A DNA stretch of 64,000 nt, taken from contig OZ255847.1 in NCBI GenBank assembly GCA_965277855.1, positions 1,488,001-1,552,000 of the forward strand, read 5' to 3'. This document shows, in pieces, positions 43,636-52,467 of this stretch (within the stretch, counting starts at the first letter, position 1; every line of letters begins with the position of its first letter). The notes below the pieces were generated by a model. That model was not told the DNA's origin. It searched no databases and worked only from the letters and a program-made list of their open reading frames with translations. The position numbers were made by a program, and so were the translations under genes. The DNA comes from Bog-105 sp965277855 (GTDB taxonomy: Bacteria; Acidobacteriota; Terriglobia; Bryobacterales; Bryobacteraceae).

Positions 43636-44814
43636 TCATTTATAGTCAATGACCCGGTAGGTAATAGCGCTTCTGCGCGGTTCCGAATCCGCTGCATCGG
43701 AAGGAATCCTTTTCACCATAGCCTTGATCCAGTTGCCCCGCGCATCGTAACTGTACGCCGTCACCGGTAAGCCATTGGTCCAGCCGAAAGAAACATCTGT
43801 CCCATCTACCCGCACCTCAATCTTCTTTGGGTGCAGGTCCGACGAATTGGCCTGGTAGACCCATTCTTCGGTATGGTGTCCATGCTTGTCATACTTGTAC
43901 CGGCTGAGCCGGACCAAATGATCGGGAGGTTGTATCATCTGCTCTTCGACGATGAGCCCTTTCTCGTCGTATCGAAAAATACTTTTGCCCGGAAACACTC
44001 CGCAATCGTCACAAAGCCCGTATTCATTTCCCAACCCGGGCGTGAGCTCCTTGTCAGTGATCGTTTCCCTCGAACTCAAACGCCCCTTCTGATCATAAGT
44101 AGATAGGTAACGCGCGGATCCTTCCGGCGAGTGAACGATCTCTTCAATCACTTTCCCCTGATCGCTATAACGATACGCAGTCTTCCAAGCACGTCCGTTG
44201 CTCTTACCAGTGCCCTCTTCGGAAAGGACGTGATGGCTGGCGTCGTACTGACGCATCGTTATGTTTTCCAACTGTCCGTTGGAGTCATACGACGTCTCTT
44301 TGATGGCGTCGCCGTGATCGTCGAATTCGAAAACCGTGCGGCCGTTCAATTCTCCATCGGGGTCAAAGGACCTTGTCTCAACAGCACGCCCCTTCGTATC
44401 GAACGTAACCAGAGAACGATTTGGCCGCTTCGGATCGTCCTTCAAATCGAATATGTCGGTCTCGATTTGGTGACCCTGCGCATCGTAAATGGACACGAAT
44501 CGCTCGATGCGCTGGCCATACTCAATCTCGTCCGCATATTGCCAAGACTCCGAAGTCCGGCCTTTCGCATCGAAAATGCACCGCGCCGATAGTTTGCGAA
44601 CACTCTCGCGCCCACTCGCATCGACGTCGCTAGTATAGATTTGGATCGACCTGACATGCCCCTCAAACGAACAGTCGTTCTGATTGCTGGCCAAGCCTTT
44701 ATAAGCGCCCGAAGCCAACGTGATCGTTTCACCCCGGAACAGGCAAGGCCAAACGAGACCGATAACAAATACCATCAGGTCTGGACTTCCAGGCACACGC
44801 CTCAATCCATTCAT
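43636..44814 (-). CDS. Exported YD-repeat (RHS-like) protein
   Basis: A 392-residue protein with a signal peptide-like start (SPDLMVFVIGLVWPCLFRGE). Many repeated units of the YD/RHS type follow: RTVFEFDDHGDAIKETSYDS, MRQYDASHHVLSEEGTG, AYRYSDQGKVIEEIV, LSTYDQKGRLSSRETI, SIFRYDEKGLIVEEQM, SRYKYDKHGHHTEEW and AYSYDARGNWIKAMV. The repeats number about ten. The protein lacks the core and toxin domains of full RHS proteins, so it is probably a small surface or periplasmic beta-rich protein. Convergent with the hybrid kinase gene (2 bases apart). Confidence 0.8.
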   Translation of the reverse strand: MNGLRRVPGSPDLMVFVIGLVWPCLFRGETITLASGAYKGLASNQNDCSFEGHVRSIQIYTSDVDASGRESVRKLSARCIFDAKGRTSESWQYADEIEYGQRIERFVSIYDAQGHQIETDIFDLKDDPKRPNRSLVTFDTKGRAVETRSFDPDGELNGRTVFEFDDHGDAIKETSYDSNGQLENITMRQYDASHHVLSEEGTGKSNGRAWKTAYRYSDQGKVIEEIVHSPEGSARYLSTYDQKGRLSSRETITDKELTPGLGNEYGLCDDCGVFPGKSIFRYDEKGLIVEEQMIQPPDHLVRLSRYKYDKHGHHTEEWVYQANSSDLHPKKIEVRVDGTDVSFGWTNGLPVTAYSYDARGNWIKAMVKRIPSDAADSEPRRSAITYRVIDYK

Positions 44815-44905
44815 GACGGGATTCTATCGCCTTAAAGGAAGGACCACCATATCCCCCCAGCGCTACAGTAAAAGCTGACCCCGATCGCCGACCCTCCCCA
44901 CTCCC

Positions 44906-46573
44906 ATGCGACCCGCCATCCTCACCATCGACGACGACCGCGACGTCCTCCAATCCATCGAACGCGACCTCCGCCAGCGCTACCGCGAAAAATACCGCAT
45001 CCTCAAAGCCGAGTCGGGCAAAAGTGCACTCGAAGTTCTCCATCGAATTCTTCAGCGTGACGAGTCCGTTGCTCTTCTACTGGTCGATCACCGAATGCCC
45101 GAAATGAATGGCATTCAGACCCTCACCGAGGCCATGAAGCTCTTCCCCGACGCCAAACGCGTTCTGCTGACCGCCTACGCCGATACCGAAGCCGCCATCA
45201 AAGCGATCAATGAAGTTCAGCTGAATCACTATCTCCTCAAACCCTGGCACCCTCCGGAAGAAAACCTCTATCCGGTTCTCGACGATCTGCTCGAAGACTG
45301 GTTCGCTAGCTACCGGCCGCCCTTCGAAGGCGTTCGTGTTCTCGGCACGCGCTGGTCCGCGAAATCTTATGAAATGCGCGACTTCCTGGCGCGCAATCAA
45401 GTCCCCTATCAGTGGCTCGACGCCGACGCCGCTGACCGCATTCCCGAAGTCCGCCACCTGCTCGACACCTTCGAAGGCCACGCCCTGCGCCTGCCCGCTG
45501 TTGTCTTCCCCGATGGTGACCCGCTCGAACAACCCGCCCTGAATGAAGTCGCTTCCCGTCTCGGTTTGCGCACCCGCGCTGGTCTCGATTTCTACGACGT
45601 CATGATCATCGGAGGTGGTCCCGCCGGGCTCGCCGCCTCCGTCTATGGCGCATCCGAAGGTCTCAAAACGGTTATGATCGAACGCGAAGCACCCGGTGGT
45701 CAGGCGGGCTTAAGCTCGCGCATCGAAAATTACCTCGGCTTTCCTTCCGGTCTCTCCGGTTCCATCTTCGCCCGCCGGGCTGTCGATCAGGCCAAACGTT
45801 TTGGTGTGGAAATCGTTTCGCCGCAAGAGGCCGAATCCCTCCGCATCGAAGGTCCCTACCGCTATGTGCGTCTCAGCGATGGCACCGAACTCTCCTGTCA
45901 CGCGCTGATCCTTGCTATGGGTGTGCAGTGGCGCAAACTCGCTATCCCTGGCGAAGAAAAGCTGCAGGGCGCGGGCGTCTACTACGGCGCTGCCTCCACC
46001 GAAGCTATTTCCTGCGCAGGCGAAGACGTCTATCTCATCGGTGGCGCAAATTCCGCCGGCCAAGCCGCCATGTTCTTTGCCAAAATCGCCCGCCGCGTCA
46101 TCATGATCGTCCGCGGCGCATCTCTCGCTGCCACCATGTCGCAATACCTCATCACGCAAATCGAGCAGACCGAAAACATTCATCTCGAATTCAACAGCCG
46201 CGTCGTCGAAGTCCACGGAGAAGATCATCTGGAATCCATCTCCATCCAGTGCGATGCCAGCCGCGAAACCCGCCAGGTCCCCGCCGCTTCCCTCTTCATC
46301 TTTATCGGCGCTGAACCTCGCACCGCCTGGCTCGATGGCACCGTTGATCGCGACGAGCGCGGCTTTGTCCTCACCGGCCGCGATCTCCTCCGGGATGGAA
46401 AGATGCCCAAAACCTGGACCCTCGACCGTGAACCAGGCCTCCTCGAAACGAATGTCCCCGGCGTCTTTGCCGTCGGCGACGTCCGCCACGGTTCCATCAA
46501 ACGCGTGGCTTCAGGCGTCGGCGAGGGCTCCATCGCCATCCAGTTCGTCCATCAGTATCTGAGCAAGATCTAA
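44906..46573 (+). CDS. Response regulator fused to a thioredoxin-reductase-like flavoprotein
   Basis: A 555-residue fusion. Residues 1-130: receiver domain (AILTIDDDRDVLQSIERDLR, Asp61 in LLLVDHRMPEMNG, Lys in NHYLLKPW). Residues 145-220: a glutaredoxin-like domain (VRVLGTRWSAKSYEMRDFLA, LPAVVFPDGDPLEQP) without the CxxC. Residues 228-555: FAD/NADPH reductase (MIIGGGPAGLAASVYGASEG, VYLIGGANSAGQAAMFFAKI, GVFAVGDVRHGSIKRVASGV). The CATC-type redox pair of thioredoxin reductases is replaced by GAASTEAISC. It starts 4 bases before a cNMP-sensor kinase gene, and the two probably form a signalling pair linking phosphorylation to flavin redox state. Confidence 0.9.
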   Translation: MRPAILTIDDDRDVLQSIERDLRQRYREKYRILKAESGKSALEVLHRILQRDESVALLLVDHRMPEMNGIQTLTEAMKLFPDAKRVLLTAYADTEAAIKAINEVQLNHYLLKPWHPPEENLYPVLDDLLEDWFASYRPPFEGVRVLGTRWSAKSYEMRDFLARNQVPYQWLDADAADRIPEVRHLLDTFEGHALRLPAVVFPDGDPLEQPALNEVASRLGLRTRAGLDFYDVMIIGGGPAGLAASVYGASEGLKTVMIEREAPGGQAGLSSRIENYLGFPSGLSGSIFARRAVDQAKRFGVEIVSPQEAESLRIEGPYRYVRLSDGTELSCHALILAMGVQWRKLAIPGEEKLQGAGVYYGAASTEAISCAGEDVYLIGGANSAGQAAMFFAKIARRVIMIVRGASLAATMSQYLITQIEQTENIHLEFNSRVVEVHGEDHLESISIQCDASRETRQVPAASLFIFIGAEPRTAWLDGTVDRDERGFVLTGRDLLRDGKMPKTWTLDREPGLLETNVPGVFAVGDVRHGSIKRVASGVGEGSIAIQFVHQYLSKI

Positions 46574-46577
46574 GTCC

Positions 46578-48005
46578 ATGGCTGACAGCGCACTTGTCCG
46601 GCTTGAGCATGCCCCTGCCCCCTCCATAGACGAACTGCTTACCGTCGAAATTTTCGCGGACCTGCCGCCTGACGGACTGAACTTTTTGGCCGCTCACATG
46701 ACCGTCATCGATCTCGAGGCTGGCGAGGCGGCCCTCCATGCCGGCGACGCAGCCGACCATATGTTCGTTCTCCTCGCCGGCGAACTCCGCGGTGAATTGC
46801 CCGATGGCCGCGTCTTCACCTCCCGTATGGGCCAGGTCACCGGCCTTCTGCCCTTTTCGCGCATGTCGACCTATTCCGTCGACGTGCGCGCTACCATGCC
46901 CAGTCGGGTCGCGGCCATGCACAAGCAGCACTTCCCCGCCATGCTCGAGTACCTGCCGCAACTCCAGGGGCGGCTGGTCGGCGTTCTGGCTGATCGCATT
47001 CGCGAAACAGTCGCCGCCGAGCAGCAGCGCTCCAAACTCATCTCGCTCGGCAAATTGTCTGCCGGTCTCGCCCATGAGCTCAATAATCCAGCCTCCGCCG
47101 CCCGCCGCGCCGCCGACAATCTGCGCCGTTCCCTGGTTTCCGTGCGGGCCTCCTCCCTCAAGCTCGAACGCGACGGCCTTCCGCTCGAAAGCCGCGTCTT
47201 TCTTTCCCAATTCGAGGCCGAATGGGCCGGGCAAACCGGTCCCCAAACTCCCCTCGACACCCTCGATCGCAGCGATCGCGAAGAAGAACTGTCCGCTTGG
47301 CTCGAAGAACATCGCGTCCAGGCTGTCTGGGATCTCGCTTCCCCCTTAGTCGACGTCGGCTGTACCCGCGACACCCTGGAAGACGTCGCCCGCCACGTCC
47401 CTCCCCAATTCCTCAACGACGTCCTGATCCGCCTCACCGCCGCCTTTACCATCTCCCGCCTGGCCGATGAAATTGAAAGCGCCACCGGACGCATTTCCGA
47501 ACTGGTCCGCGCCGTCAAAGAGTATTCCTACATGGATCAAATGCCACAGCAGCAAGACATCGACATCCATCAAGGCCTCGAAAATACTCTGCTCCTGTTG
47601 CGCTATAAACTAAAACACGGCATCGACATTGTCCGCGATTACGATCGTTCGCTGCCCCACATCTCAGCGCGCGGCGGTGAACTGAATCAGGTCTGGACAA
47701 ATCTCATCGTTAACGCTATCGACGCCATGCAGGGCTCCGGCAAACTCACCATTCGCACCCTGCGCGACGACCACCATTTGCGCGTCGAAGTCATCGACAA
47801 CGGCCCCGGGATTTCGCCGGACGTGAAGGAACACATCTTCGAACCCTTTTTCACCACCAAACCCTCCGGCGAAGGCACCGGTCTCGGGCTCGATATCGTG
47901 CGCCGCATCGTCCGCGATCACGGCGGCGAAATCGCTGTCGAATCACAACCCGGCGCAACCAGCTTCGCTGTCCTCTTGCCCTTACCATCCGCCTCTTCTA
48001 AATAA
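46578..48005 (+). CDS. Histidine kinase with cyclic-nucleotide-binding-like sensor
   Basis: A 475-residue soluble kinase. Residues 15-130 resemble a cNMP-binding beta-roll (EIFADLPPDGLNFLAAHMTV, GDAADHMFVLLAGELRGELP). HisKA follows with LISLGKLSAGLAHELNNPAS (His166), then a long helical linker, and the ATPase core (WTNLIVNAIDAMQGSGK, DNGPGISPDVKEHIFEPFFT, GTGLGLDIVRRIVRDHGG). It lies 4 bases after the receiver/thioredoxin-reductase fusion gene, its likely phosphorelay target. No membrane segment is seen. Confidence 0.92.
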   Translation: MADSALVRLEHAPAPSIDELLTVEIFADLPPDGLNFLAAHMTVIDLEAGEAALHAGDAADHMFVLLAGELRGELPDGRVFTSRMGQVTGLLPFSRMSTYSVDVRATMPSRVAAMHKQHFPAMLEYLPQLQGRLVGVLADRIRETVAAEQQRSKLISLGKLSAGLAHELNNPASAARRAADNLRRSLVSVRASSLKLERDGLPLESRVFLSQFEAEWAGQTGPQTPLDTLDRSDREEELSAWLEEHRVQAVWDLASPLVDVGCTRDTLEDVARHVPPQFLNDVLIRLTAAFTISRLADEIESATGRISELVRAVKEYSYMDQMPQQQDIDIHQGLENTLLLLRYKLKHGIDIVRDYDRSLPHISARGGELNQVWTNLIVNAIDAMQGSGKLTIRTLRDDHHLRVEVIDNGPGISPDVKEHIFEPFFTTKPSGEGTGLGLDIVRRIVRDHGGEIAVESQPGATSFAVLLPLPSASSK

Positions 48006-48058
48006 GCCTTTTCCGCAGGCGGATCAACTTGGTATAGACTTCGTAGAGTTCAAGCCAA

Positions 48059-48307
48059 ATGCCACGAGTCAAAGCCAAACTTTTTATGGGCGGTGGAAGT
48101 CAGGCCGTTCGCTTACCTTCACAATTTCGCTTCAGTGGTGATGCGGTTTATATCCGGCGTGATGCGTCCACGGGCGAGGTGATTCTCTCCTCCAGACCGG
48201 ACTCATGGGATGATTTTCTGGCGCTTTTCAATGATCCTGATCCCGAAGCAGAAGATTTTTCGAAGGATCGGAATGATCCACCTCCTGAGAAACGAGATTC
48301 GTTTTGA
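48059..48307 (+). CDS. Orphan VapB-type antitoxin
   Basis: An 82-residue protein with an AbrB/SpoVT-like beginning, AKLFMGGGSQAVRLPSQFRF, then VYIRRDASTGEVILSSRPDS and WDDFLALFND, followed by an acidic tail. It matches VapB-type antitoxins, which bind their own promoter and the VapC ribonuclease. No PIN-domain vapC gene is recognisable in the next 157 bases before the GH1 gene, so the antitoxin appears to have lost its partner. Confidence 0.8.
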   Translation: MPRVKAKLFMGGGSQAVRLPSQFRFSGDAVYIRRDASTGEVILSSRPDSWDDFLALFNDPDPEAEDFSKDRNDPPPEKRDSF

Positions 48308-48464
48308 CTCGGAATAACAACCTGTTTCTCTGCGTTACAACTACCCTTCATTGCATCACTTCGATTCACGACCAGCGGCTTGCGAAACAGCTAGCAGTGC
48401 CACCAAAATCTCGACTCCATGCATTACAGCTAGATCGTGCTACAAGGGTGCTGGCAAAAAAATA

Positions 48465-49931
48465 ATGTTGAGGCGAACACCAGCATTCATTGCCATCCTA
48501 TCCTCAGTGATGGCCCTGCAATCGCAGACAGTTTCGCCCAAAGACTCCTTTCGCTGGGGAGCAGCCTCGGCCGCTTATCAAGTCGAAGGTGAGTCCTCCG
48601 CCGATAACAAAGGACGTTCGATTTGGGATGTTTACCTGGATGACGATCATCTGGCCGGGCCCGGAATATCGGGCAAGGTCGCCATTAATTTTTACAACCG
48701 CGATCAATACCTCAAGGACATCGCGCTCTTCAAAAAGATGGGTCTGACGAGTTACCGGTTCTCCATCTCGTGGCCCCGGATCATGCCCGACGGTCTCGGT
48801 CCCGTGAATCCTGCTGCGGTAGCGCATTATCGCCAGTTCATTACGGACCTCAAGTCCGCCGGCATCCAGCCGATGCTGACCCTCTATCACTGGGACATGC
48901 CCGCATCGCTCGCCGCTGCGGGCGGCTGGGAAAATCGCGCCTCAATCGATTGGTTCAAGCGCTATGCCGAAGTTGTATTCGCCAACTTTGCCGACCAGGT
49001 CGATCTCTTCGTGCTGGTCAATGAACCCTCTGTCGAGCGAGCTATCAAGACAACGGCGGAGGAAAAGCTCGCGGGCGGAAAAGGACAATTACTCATCCTG
49101 CCGGACGAAGCGCACCTCGCCGTCTCGCTCAAAACATTTAACCACATCCTGCTCGCTTCAACTGCCGCCAAGGAAAGCTTCGATTCAAAAGGATACAAGG
49201 CGCGGCTTGGCCTGGCCCTGCCGCTTTTCCCTGCCCTCACGGCCGAACATCCCTCCCCAGCTGATCTCGCCGCCGCCAAAATTGGTGATGGAGTGCTCAA
49301 TCGCTGGTTCCTCGATGCAATATACAAAGGAACCTACCCGGCGGACATTCTGGCGCTCGCCGAAGCGCACGAACTTGAGATCGATGTCAGACCCGGCGAC
49401 GCCACCCGGATTCACGCAGCTCACTTCGACTATCTCGGCATCAACTACTATGCGCCGCTATTCTTTCGGCGTCCCAAGCAACCGCAAAGCGGCTACGCAG
49501 CGGAAACGTTCCGGCCGGAGGGTGTCGATACGGCGTTTAACGGCCCAGTCCGGCCTGACCAGTTCACAGCTTTACTGAACCGGATTCGAGTCGACTACGA
49601 CAATCCGACCGTCTTTATCACCGAGAATGGCGCGGGATTCCCGGGTGAGGATAAGCTCGTCAACGGCGCAGTCCGCGACGTACGCCGGTGCCGCTATATC
49701 GTGGAGCACGTGGCCGCCATGCACCAGGCCATGGCTGCCGGAGCCGACGTGCGTGGATATCATGTGTGGTCCAGCCACGACAATCTGGAGTGGTTTAGCG
49801 GCTATGCGAGTAGGTTCGGGCTCATCTACGTAGACTTCGATACGCAACAACGAACACCGAAATTGAGCGCGGAAATCTACTCTCGGATAACTAGGGGAGA
49901 AAACGTTACATCCGCTGTCTGCGGCAATTAA
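48465..49931 (+). CDS. GH1 beta-glucosidase, exported
   Basis: A 488-residue family 1 glycoside hydrolase with a signal peptide (TPAFIAILSSVMALQSQ). Motifs: FRWGAASAAYQVEGESSADN, SYRFSISWPRIMPDGLG, LYHWDMPASLAAAGGWENRA, acid/base Glu in LFVLVNEPS, nucleophile Glu in VFITENGAGFPG, and VWSSHDNLEWFSGYASRFGL. The start at 48465 is chosen for the signal peptide; the upstream extension to 48351 lacks signal character. It hydrolyses beta-glucosides or related short oligosaccharides outside the cytoplasm. The 3' end overlaps the out-of-frame tail of the convergent aldo/keto reductase. Confidence 0.92.
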   Translation: MLRRTPAFIAILSSVMALQSQTVSPKDSFRWGAASAAYQVEGESSADNKGRSIWDVYLDDDHLAGPGISGKVAINFYNRDQYLKDIALFKKMGLTSYRFSISWPRIMPDGLGPVNPAAVAHYRQFITDLKSAGIQPMLTLYHWDMPASLAAAGGWENRASIDWFKRYAEVVFANFADQVDLFVLVNEPSVERAIKTTAEEKLAGGKGQLLILPDEAHLAVSLKTFNHILLASTAAKESFDSKGYKARLGLALPLFPALTAEHPSPADLAAAKIGDGVLNRWFLDAIYKGTYPADILALAEAHELEIDVRPGDATRIHAAHFDYLGINYYAPLFFRRPKQPQSGYAAETFRPEGVDTAFNGPVRPDQFTALLNRIRVDYDNPTVFITENGAGFPGEDKLVNGAVRDVRRCRYIVEHVAAMHQAMAAGADVRGYHVWSSHDNLEWFSGYASRFGLIYVDFDTQQRTPKLSAEIYSRITRGENVTSAVCGN

Positions 49932-51027
49932 ACAGCCCCGTCAATAGCGCTGCGCGTCGTCTGCAGGCACATTGCCTACAAGCTGACTTGGCACCCCGTT
50001 CACTGTTGCGCCTTGCATGCTCAAAATTCGGCGACAGATTTGCGTTGAACTCCGCCGGGAAATTCAGAATCGGCTTGGAAACCGCGTCCAGCGAAGCGAT
50101 CTGCTCAGCCGTCAGTTGCAAGTCCAGAGCCTTCAAATTTGTTTCCAGGTGATCGATCGTTCTTGCGCCGATGATCGTCGATGCCACGCCGGCACGGCTG
50201 TGCAACCACGCCAACGCCACTGTCGCCACACCGGCATCAAGCTGCGACGCGACCTTCTGAAGCTCGTCGATGATGTCGTAGTCCTTCTCCGTCAGTTCGC
50301 CGACGAATGTCCCTCTGAAGCCCTGCATCTTCTGTCGGTTTTCGCGTGTGTACTTTCCCGACAGGGCGCCCATTTTCAGAGGACTCCAGGGCAGCACTCC
50401 CAGACCGAGCTCTTGAGCCATAGGAACGAGTTCCCCTTCCACCGTGCGTTGCATTAGCGAGTACTCGGTCTGCAGCGCGATAAGGGGAGCCCACCCTCTA
50501 AAATGCGCAATCACCTGTGCCTGCGCGACCTTCCATGCTGGTGAATCGGAAAATCCGAGATAACGAACTTTGCCCGCTCGAACAAGGTCATCCAAAGCGC
50601 TCATTGTCTCTTCCACAGGTGTAAATCGATCCCAGTTGTGCAGGTAGTAAAGGTCGATGTAATCAGTCTGTAAACGGCGCAGCGATTCCTCGCACTGCGC
50701 CACAATCGACTTCCGGCTCGCGCCTCCTCCGTTCGGATCGCCCGCAAACAGGTTGCAGAAAAACTTGGTCGCAATCACTACCCGGTCTCTCCGGCCCTTC
50801 CTCTGTGCGAAGAAGTCACCAATGATCTTCTCGGAGTGTCCTTTCGTGTAAATGTTGGCCGTGTCGATGAAGTTGCCTCCACCTTCCAGGTACCGCGACA
50901 GAATCGCTTCTGACTCTTGAATGCTCGAGCCCCACCCCATGTCGTCGCCGAACGTCATAGCGCCCAGACAAAAAGGACTAACCCGCAGTCCAGAGTGGCC
51001 CAGTGTGAGATAGGAACTTAGCGCCAT
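49906..51027 (-). CDS. Aldo/keto reductase with a late frameshift
   Basis: An NADPH-type aldo/keto reductase. LGHSGLRVSPFCLGAMTFGD, NFIDTANIYTKGHSEKIIGD (Asp, Tyr), VVIATKFF (Lys), YLHNWDRFTPVEETMSAL (His) and TIIGARTIDHLETNL are all present. The start at 51027 is set by AGGAG seven bases upstream. At about 50021 one extra base shifts the frame: after NLSPNFEHA the encoded tail is RRNSERGAKSACRQC, while the next frame gives GATVNGVPSQLVGNVPADDA and stops at 49941. Only the last 25 or so residues are affected, so activity may survive. A sequencing error is possible. Confidence 0.85.
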   Translation of the reverse strand: MALSSYLTLGHSGLRVSPFCLGAMTFGDDMGWGSSIQESEAILSRYLEGGGNFIDTANIYTKGHSEKIIGDFFAQRKGRRDRVVIATKFFCNLFAGDPNGGGASRKSIVAQCEESLRRLQTDYIDLYYLHNWDRFTPVEETMSALDDLVRAGKVRYLGFSDSPAWKVAQAQVIAHFRGWAPLIALQTEYSLMQRTVEGELVPMAQELGLGVLPWSPLKMGALSGKYTRENRQKMQGFRGTFVGELTEKDYDIIDELQKVASQLDAGVATVALAWLHSRAGVASTIIGARTIDHLETNLKALDLQLTAEQIASLDAVSKPILNFPAEFNANLSPNFEHARRNSERGAKSACRQCACRRRAALLTGLFNCRRQRM

Positions 51028-51216
51028 GCTTTTCTCCTGTTTCACAATTCATCTTTTGCTTGCATGTTGCTTAGATTATTTCCCTCGGTCATCTGCGCCA
51101 TCCATTATTAGGATGTTGACCATGTGGCCGCTACTCTTCAAGCCGCCAGCCAGATTCCTCACCGGCGAACAAAAGTAGAACACCCTTGCCTCATTCCGCA
51201 TCCGATAAGCTAGATT

Positions 51217-52467
51217 TTGGAGATTCGCGCCAAGCTTCGCGTCCTCGCTGACGCCGCCAAATACGACGCCTCCTGCGCCAGCAGCGGTTCCCGCCGCGCG
51301 CGGGTCGAAGGCGGCCTCGGCAACACTAACGGAGTGGGCATTTGCCATAGCTATACCCCGGATGGGCGTTGCGTTTCCCTCTTGAAACTTCTTCTCACCA
51401 ATTACTGCGTGTACGATTGCAGCTATTGCGTGAACCGCATTTCAAGCGATACTCCGCGCGCGCGCTTCACGCCCGAAGAGGTCGTGTTCCTGACCATTGA
51501 GTTCTACAAGCGGAACTACATCGAAGGCCTGTTCCTTAGCTCCGGCGTCATCCAAAGCCCGGACTACACTATGGAACAGCTCGTCCGCGTCGCCAAACTT
51601 CTGCGCACCGAACAGCTGTTCGGCGGTTACATTCACCTGAAAGCGGTCCCCGGCGCGTCGCAAGAATTAATGCTCGAAGCGGGCCAGTGGGCTGACCGCC
51701 TCAGCGCCAATGTCGAACTCGCCCGCGATAACGATCTGACCCAGCTCGCCCCCGCCAAGTCGCACCGCGAAATCGAATCCACCATGCAGCAAATTGCCGG
51801 CGGCATTCTCGAAGCTAAGGACTCGACCTTGCAATCGAAGCGGATTAAGCGTTTCGCACCAGCCGGACAAAGCACTCAATTTATAGTTGGGGCAACGGCG
51901 TCGCCCGACGCCGAGATGCTTACGAAGTCGGCGGCTCTTTACAAGCAATTTCATTTGCGCCGCGCCTACTACTCCGCCTTCAGCCCGATTCCGCACGCCG
52001 ATCCCACGCTGCCGTTGTTCAAAATTCCGCTCATCCGCGAGCATCGTTTATACCAAGCCGACTGGCTCCTCCGTTTCTACGGCTTTTCGCCCGACGAACT
52101 CACCACCCAAGCCGATCCCAACCTCGCTCTCGATAAAGACCCCAAACTCGCGTGGGCTCTGCGTCATCGCGAGTTTTTCCCCGTCGACGTCAATAAAGCC
52201 GGTAAGAACGCCCTGCTGCGCGTCCCCGGCTTCGGTGTTCGCAACGTGAAGCGAATCTTGAAAATCCGACGGTATCGTTCGCTCACCCTCCCTGATCTCG
52301 CCAAACTGAAAATTTCTGTCAAGAAAGCACGATTCTTCATTGTCGCGGCCGGCTATAACCCAGCAGCTATGCAGATCGATACACAGCAGCTCCCGCAGCG
52401 TTTCGATCTGCCCGAACAACTCGGTCTGTTTGAAGCCGCTTCTACGGCCCGCTCGGGCGAGATCTGA
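51217..52467 (+). CDS. Putative DNA modification/repair radical SAM protein
   Basis: A 416-residue radical SAM protein of the TIGR03916 type. The N-terminus KLRVLADAAKYDASCASSGS is followed by the cluster motif C-x3-C-x2-C in NYCVYDCSYCVNRISSDTPR, YIEGLFLSSGVIQ, GGYIHLKAVPGAS, and a C-terminal helix-hairpin-helix KNALLRVPGFGVRNVKRILK, a nonspecific DNA-binding unit. TTG at 51217 is the likely start. The stop is followed directly by the ATG of the UdgX fusion gene, and the same pairing occurs in many bacteria. A DNA-linked radical reaction is presumed; the substrate is not known. Confidence 0.88.
   Translation: MEIRAKLRVLADAAKYDASCASSGSRRARVEGGLGNTNGVGICHSYTPDGRCVSLLKLLLTNYCVYDCSYCVNRISSDTPRARFTPEEVVFLTIEFYKRNYIEGLFLSSGVIQSPDYTMEQLVRVAKLLRTEQLFGGYIHLKAVPGASQELMLEAGQWADRLSANVELARDNDLTQLAPAKSHREIESTMQQIAGGILEAKDSTLQSKRIKRFAPAGQSTQFIVGATASPDAEMLTKSAALYKQFHLRRAYYSAFSPIPHADPTLPLFKIPLIREHRLYQADWLLRFYGFSPDELTTQADPNLALDKDPKLAWALRHREFFPVDVNKAGKNALLRVPGFGVRNVKRILKIRRYRSLTLPDLAKLKISVKKARFFIVAAGYNPAAMQIDTQQLPQRFDLPEQLGLFEAASTARSGEI

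Noticed and set aside
45710..46489. Long minus-strand frame antisense to the reductase fusion gene
   Set aside because: High-GC shadow of a clearly conserved plus-strand gene; composition is skewed and no family features are seen.
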